5,584 bases of DNA from Desulfuromonadaceae bacterium UBA6124 (GTDB taxonomy: Bacteria; Desulfobacterota; Desulfuromonadia; Desulfuromonadales; Trichloromonadaceae), in contig DIVU01000041.1 of the NCBI GenBank assembly GCA_002423365.1, positions 1-5,584 of the forward strand, read 5' to 3'. The position numbers and the translations under genes are program-made. The number at the start of each line of letters is the position of its first letter. Position 1 is the first letter of the stretch. The notes under the pieces were generated by a model that saw only the letters and a program-made list of their open reading frames with translations, was not told the DNA's origin and searched no databases. Below are positions 1-4,000 of the stretch, piece by piece.

Positions 1-252
1 AACCTGGGCGCGGCCTATCTGGAACTGGGGCGGCTGGAGGAGGCGCGGGACGAGTTCAAGCAGGCGGCGGCCAACTTCGACAACCCCATGCCTTGGTACA
101 ATCTTGGCCGGGTTTATGAACAGCTCGGCGTCCGCGAGCAGGCGCTCTTTCACTATCGGGCCTTTCTCGCCTTCAACGACCCGGCCACGACAACCCTGGC
201 CGCGCAACTGCGTCTGCGGCTCTGGCGGCAGTACGGCGTTCAGATTCGGTGA
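1..252 (+). CDS. TPR-repeat protein, C-terminal fragment (5' end outside window)
   Basis: Reading frame 1 is open from the first base to a TGA at 250-252 and gives the last 83 residues of a protein. Two tetratricopeptide repeats are visible. The first, about residues 1-29, has the typical pattern NLGAAYLELGRLEEA with a closing NP. The second, about residues 30-63, contains WYNLGRVYEQLG and ends FNDP. A basic helical tail (LRLRLWRQYGVQIR) closes the protein. TPRs form helical hairpins that bind partner proteins, so the role is probably scaffolding or assembly, but nothing here identifies the partner or the subcellular location. The start, any signal peptide and further repeats are upstream of the window. 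The stop codon overlaps the start of the next gene (TGATG), which implies co-transcription and probably translational coupling. TPR identity is confident; specific function is unknown. Confidence 0.85.
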   Translation, partial: NLGAAYLELGRLEEARDEFKQAAANFDNPMPWYNLGRVYEQLGVREQALFHYRAFLAFNDPATTTLAAQLRLRLWRQYGVQIR

Positions 253-995
253 TGATCATGGATGAATTCCCCCTCGCCCCCGACGAAACCCTTGATGATC
301 TGCGCTGCGGCGGCTTGCGGATCATTCAGCGTCGGGACGGCTACCGCTTTTCCCTCGACCCGGTGCTGCTCTGCGCCTTCGCCCGGATCGGCGCCAATGA
401 TGCGGTGGCCGATCTCGGCACCGGCTCGGGGGTGATTCCCCTGCTGCTGGCGCGGCGCACCGCCGCCGGGTCGATTGTCGGGGTGGAAATCCAGGAGCAG
501 GCCGCCGATCGGGCGCGGCGCGGCGTGGCTCTCAATGGTCTGGCCGAGCGGATCACCATTCTGCATCGGGATCTGCGGGAGTTGCGGAGCGTGCTTGCGC
601 CCGAATCCTGCGATGCCGTCTTGAGCAATCCCCCCTTTCGCCCGACCGGCACCGGCAAGGTCGCGCCCGGGGATGAGCGGGCCGCTGCCCGGCATGAACT
701 GGCAGGAGGGCTGGACGATTTTCTCGCCGCCGGCCATTATCTGCTCAAGCAGGGGGGGCGGTTCTACCTCATCCACCTCGCCGAGCGGCTGGCCGAAGTG
801 GTTTCGGCGATGCAACGCCTGCACCTGGAGCCGAAACGGCTGCGCTGCGTTCATTCCCGTTCGGGAGAGGGGGCGCGGCTGGTGCTGATCGAGGGGCGCA
901 AGAAAGGGCGCCCTGGCCTGACGGTGGAGGCGCCGCTTTATATTTACGAGGGGGAAGGGTATTCGGCGGAAGTGCTGGCGATGTACGGAGACTGA
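252..995 (+). CDS. trmN6: TrmN6/YfiC-like tRNA1(Val) adenine-N6 methyltransferase (COG4123)
   Basis: A 247-residue class I SAM-dependent methyltransferase, the usual length for its family. Visible landmarks, numbered from the ATG at 252, are: the N-terminal family signature DGYRFSLDPVLL (about 29-40); the SAM-binding glycine loop DLGTGSG (54-60); an acidic residue ending strand 2 in VGVEI (E79), expected to hold the SAM ribose; and NPPF (126-129), the motif of N6-adenine and related amino methyltransferases. The E. coli family member YfiC (TrmN6) methylates A37 of tRNA1(Val). Distant COG4123 members are assigned by homology, so the exact tRNA target here is inferred. Start choice: GTG 249, ATG 252 and ATG 258 are all in frame, and none has a strong Shine-Dalgarno sequence. 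ATG 252 shares one base with the upstream TGA and suits termination-reinitiation. ATG 258 has a weak GGTGA five bases upstream and is a fair alternative. Transcription probably ends at the hairpin at 1033-1063. Confidence 0.85.
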   Translation: MIMDEFPLAPDETLDDLRCGGLRIIQRRDGYRFSLDPVLLCAFARIGANDAVADLGTGSGVIPLLLARRTAAGSIVGVEIQEQAADRARRGVALNGLAERITILHRDLRELRSVLAPESCDAVLSNPPFRPTGTGKVAPGDERAAARHELAGGLDDFLAAGHYLLKQGGRFYLIHLAERLAEVVSAMQRLHLEPKRLRCVHSRSGEGARLVLIEGRKKGRPGLTVEAPLYIYEGEGYSAEVLAMYGD

Positions 996-1032
996 CGGGG
1001 AAAGCGAGCTGTAGAATTTCGCTGGGAATACA

Positions 1033-1063
1033 AAGGGGGGCGCACAGAAAGTGCGCCCCCCTT
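1033..1063. terminator. Bidirectional intrinsic terminator between convergent genes
   Basis: A perfect 13-bp inverted repeat: left arm 1033-1045 (AAGGGGGGCGCAC), 5-base loop AGAAA, right arm 1051-1063. The GC core is 11 bp, flanked by two A:T pairs. It lies 38 bases after the plus-strand methyltransferase stop and 19 bases after the minus-strand cytochrome stop, so one hairpin can serve both. On the minus strand the stem is followed by TTTGTATT, a moderate U tract. On the plus strand the tail is TTGTCGTGTT, which is weaker. Stem strength and position make the call convincing; the relative efficiency in each direction is inferred. Confidence 0.85.
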
Positions 1064-1081
1064 GTCGTGTTCATGCCCCCG

Positions 1082-4000
1082 TTACGGTGCCCAGGGGGAG
1101 ACCTTGTTCCAGCCGCCTTTCAAGGTTTCGGTCGCGCGGGTGCCGTCGTAGCGGTGGCAGTTCTGCGCCGAGGCGTAGTAGGCGCCGTACTTGTTGCGGT
1201 CGACGGCGGTCAGGGCGGCGTTGGTATATTTGGTCTGCGAGGTTGTTTTGTTCTCGTCCCAGGTGTTGTGCGAAATGTCCAGGCAGTTGGTGATGAGCAG
1301 CTTGGGCAGTCGCGAGGCGTGCGGGTTGTGACACTTGGAGCAGGAGAACTGGTGATACATCAGGTCTGTGGTGTCGGCGTCGATGGTAGCGCCCCAGTTG
1401 TAGGCATTGAAGGCCTTTGGATAGCCCGACATGGTCGGCGAATATACCCCGGTGTAGGTTGCGCTGTAGGAGCCTCGATAGCCGTAGCCTTCGCCGTTGG
1501 TAGATTCCGATTGCTCCGTGTAGCCCATGCTCGGAACCTGCGTGGTAAATGTTCCGTTGGAGCGCGAGCTGTAGACGACCGGTGTCGGCCGGCCATGGGT
1601 GTAATCGAAAATATTGGCGGCGTTGGTGAAGGTGCCGCCGATGGTCGAATTGCTGTGGCCATTGGTGCCGAGCCACAAATTTTCGCCGGTGCGCTGATCC
1701 ATGTTGTCCACGTCGTCGCCGTGGCAGAGCACGCAGATGCCGGCCGAGTTCCAAAGGGTCCAGCCGCTGGTCGGGTAATCGCTGTTTTGGTCGATGTAGT
1801 AGCCGCCCAGTTCGGTGTAGGCGGTGCCGCCGCGCGGCACCGCGCCGTAGGTGGAAGAGGAGGAATAGGTTTTATTGTAGGGGGCGCCGTCCTCCTTGTA
1901 GGGGTTGCCTTTCCAGGTGCCGCGCAGGTAAGGCTGGCCGTTGTCCGTATCATTCTCGGCCATGTTCATGTCATGCACGTCATGGCAGTAGGAACAGCGG
2001 ATTTTCGCCACGGCGTCGGGCGTTTCGGTGTAGTTGAAGGCCGTGCCGGTCACCGCGCTGGAGCCGGGGTTGGAGACCGAGTTGGCGCTGTGGGTTGACT
2101 GGATCGAGCCGGTCTTGTAGGCGAAGTTGGGACTCGTCCAGGTGGCGCCGACCCAACTGGTCTGATTCAGTGTTCCGTAGTTGTAGACCATATTCCCGGT
2201 GTTGGTGTTGTTGTTGGTTCCCCACTCGGAGATGCCGTTGTCCTCGTGGCAGCCCCAGCAGATTTCCGCCTCGGTATCGATGGGTTCCCCGCTGTTGAGG
2301 GTGGTGCGGCCGTTGATGACCTTTTTCAGATGGATGCCGCCGGAGCGGTAGTCGATGCCGACTGCCGGGTTGTTGGGGAGCAGAATCAGCGAAGTGTCGC
2401 CGCTCCCCTGGGGATGCCCCTCGGCATGGCACCAGTCGCAGGCCCGCACCGTGGCGCCGTCGACGGCGTGCTGAATGTGTCGGGAAATGAGCACTTCGCC
2501 GCTGGTGAAATTGACGCCGACCGGGATGGCATGGCTGAAGGTCAGCGAGGTCGAAGTGGCCGAGGCGACAACGAAATAGGTATCCCCCTTGGTCACCCGG
2601 TCGCCGACGGCAATGGTGTAGCCGCTGTTGACGGGGATGGTCAGCGTCGAACCGTTGCCGACGACATTGCCGCTGAGGATGGCCGTGCGATCGGCGGTCA
2701 CCGAACTGGGGGAACCGGCGGAAAACCGGTTGTCCTGGTGGCCGTGACAGTTGTTGCAGGCAATGGGTACGGCGCTGTCCCAGGGCGGATCCTCGGGATT
2801 CGGCCCGTGGCACCCGCTGGTCGAAGTGCCGCCGCAGGTGCCGGGAACGGCGCCGGCGCCGGCATTCCAGGTCGAGTTCTCGCCGGCGCCGATGGGGTCG
2901 AGCTTGATGTCGACGACGCCGTCGGCATGATAGTTATCCAGGTGGCAGAGTTTGCAGGAATCCCCCTTGGAGAAGCGGAAGGAGAAGTTGAGGTGCTTTT
3001 CGTGCTGGCCGACGAACTTGCCGGTCGAGTTGCCCTCGTTATCCAGGGGCGGCGAAGCCATGACGTCGTGGCTCGAATCATCGTAGGCGCGGCCGTAGGG
3101 GTCGGTGGTCCGGGTCAGGTTGCCGTGGCAGTCGGCGCACTGGGGCGGCGTGGCACTGCCCCATACCGGCGGGGGATTGGCCGGGCCGTGGCAACCGGCA
3201 GCGTTGGTGCCGACAAAGCCGGAGCAGGTGCCGGTATCCTTGTTGTCGCCGCCGGTGGTGTTGAAGCCGCCGGAGCCGGTGGTGTCTTCGTAGATTTTTA
3301 CCCCTCCTTGCGTATAAGTGACCTTGACGCCGTCCACGGTGGCGACCACCGGCGTGGCGGTCTGCCAGCCGAGCTTGAGCAGACCGTCCTGATGGCGCAC
3401 GTCGAAAAATTCCGCTTCGAACCCGTGGCATTTGGCGCAGTCTTTTAACGTATAGCCGTGGGCGGCGTGGGTCCCGGCGGTCTGCGGCTCGTCCGGCGGG
3501 GTGCTGTGGCAGATGCCGCACTTGGCGCCGCCGTCGGCGCTGGCCGAATTGGAGAGCGCCGACCAGTTGTTCGCTTCGTCCGCCGTTTTGATGGCGAAAT
3601 GATAGGTGGTGTAGGGCTCCAGTCCCAGGACTTCAAAGCCCTGGTGGCTGCCGGCCAGGCCCGGCACGGGTTCGCCGGAGGCTTCGGCGGCGGCGTTGAA
3701 GAGGGCGTCGCTGGTGATGGCGCTGGTGCCGAAGCGCACGTCGTAACGGGTGGCCCGACCCCGGTCGGCATCGTCGCCGGGAGCGGTCCAGGTCAGGTAG
3801 ACCGCGCCCGCCTTGGGCCGGGTTTCGGCGTGCAGGTTGGTGATCGCTGCCGGCGCCGTGGTATCGCTGGTATTGTCGACGGTGAAGTTGCCGGTCGTCA
3901 CCTGGCGATGGTTGGTCCCAATGTCGTCCGGCAGGTAGCCGTCTCCCGCTTCGATCTTGATGCGGACCTGGGCGTTGGGGGCAAGGAGGCCGACGCCGCC

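Larger units (their letters stand above)
1328..3520 (-). other. C-terminal multiheme cytochrome region (10 CxxCH plus 2 extended sites)
   Basis: All ten canonical heme-attachment sites of the visible protein are here, at residues 683 to 1413, together with the CX10CH (781-793) and CX7CH (911-920) sites. Heme density is low, about one per 60 residues, unlike compact small multiheme cytochromes. Three sites are preceded by an HxxH pair: THAAH before CAKCH, QHEKH before CKLCH and RHIQH before CDWCH. These histidines are plausible distal axial ligands. Heme attachment would need the periplasmic cytochrome c maturation machinery, which is not encoded in this window. Confidence 0.85.

Noticed and set aside
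240..854. Minus-strand open frame opposite the methyltransferase
   Set aside because: The plus-strand frame has a complete methyltransferase signature; the antisense product is Pro/Gly/Ala-rich with no family resemblance.
1003..1023. Small inverted repeat AGCGA...TCGCT after the methyltransferase
   Set aside because: Only five paired bases with an 11-base loop and no U tract. The hairpin at 1033-1063 is far stronger and explains termination.
996..1081. Possible small RNA or promoter in the intergenic region
   Set aside because: The two genes converge here, so no promoter is required. Apart from the terminator I see no -35/-10 pair or further conserved-looking structure.
1980..2813. Arg/Gln/His-rich minus-strand frame in another register inside the cytochrome
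   Set aside because: It is a frame-shifted shadow of the cytochrome and has the biased composition typical of out-of-frame GC-rich DNA. The real frame is continuous with CxxCH sites throughout, so there is no frameshift.
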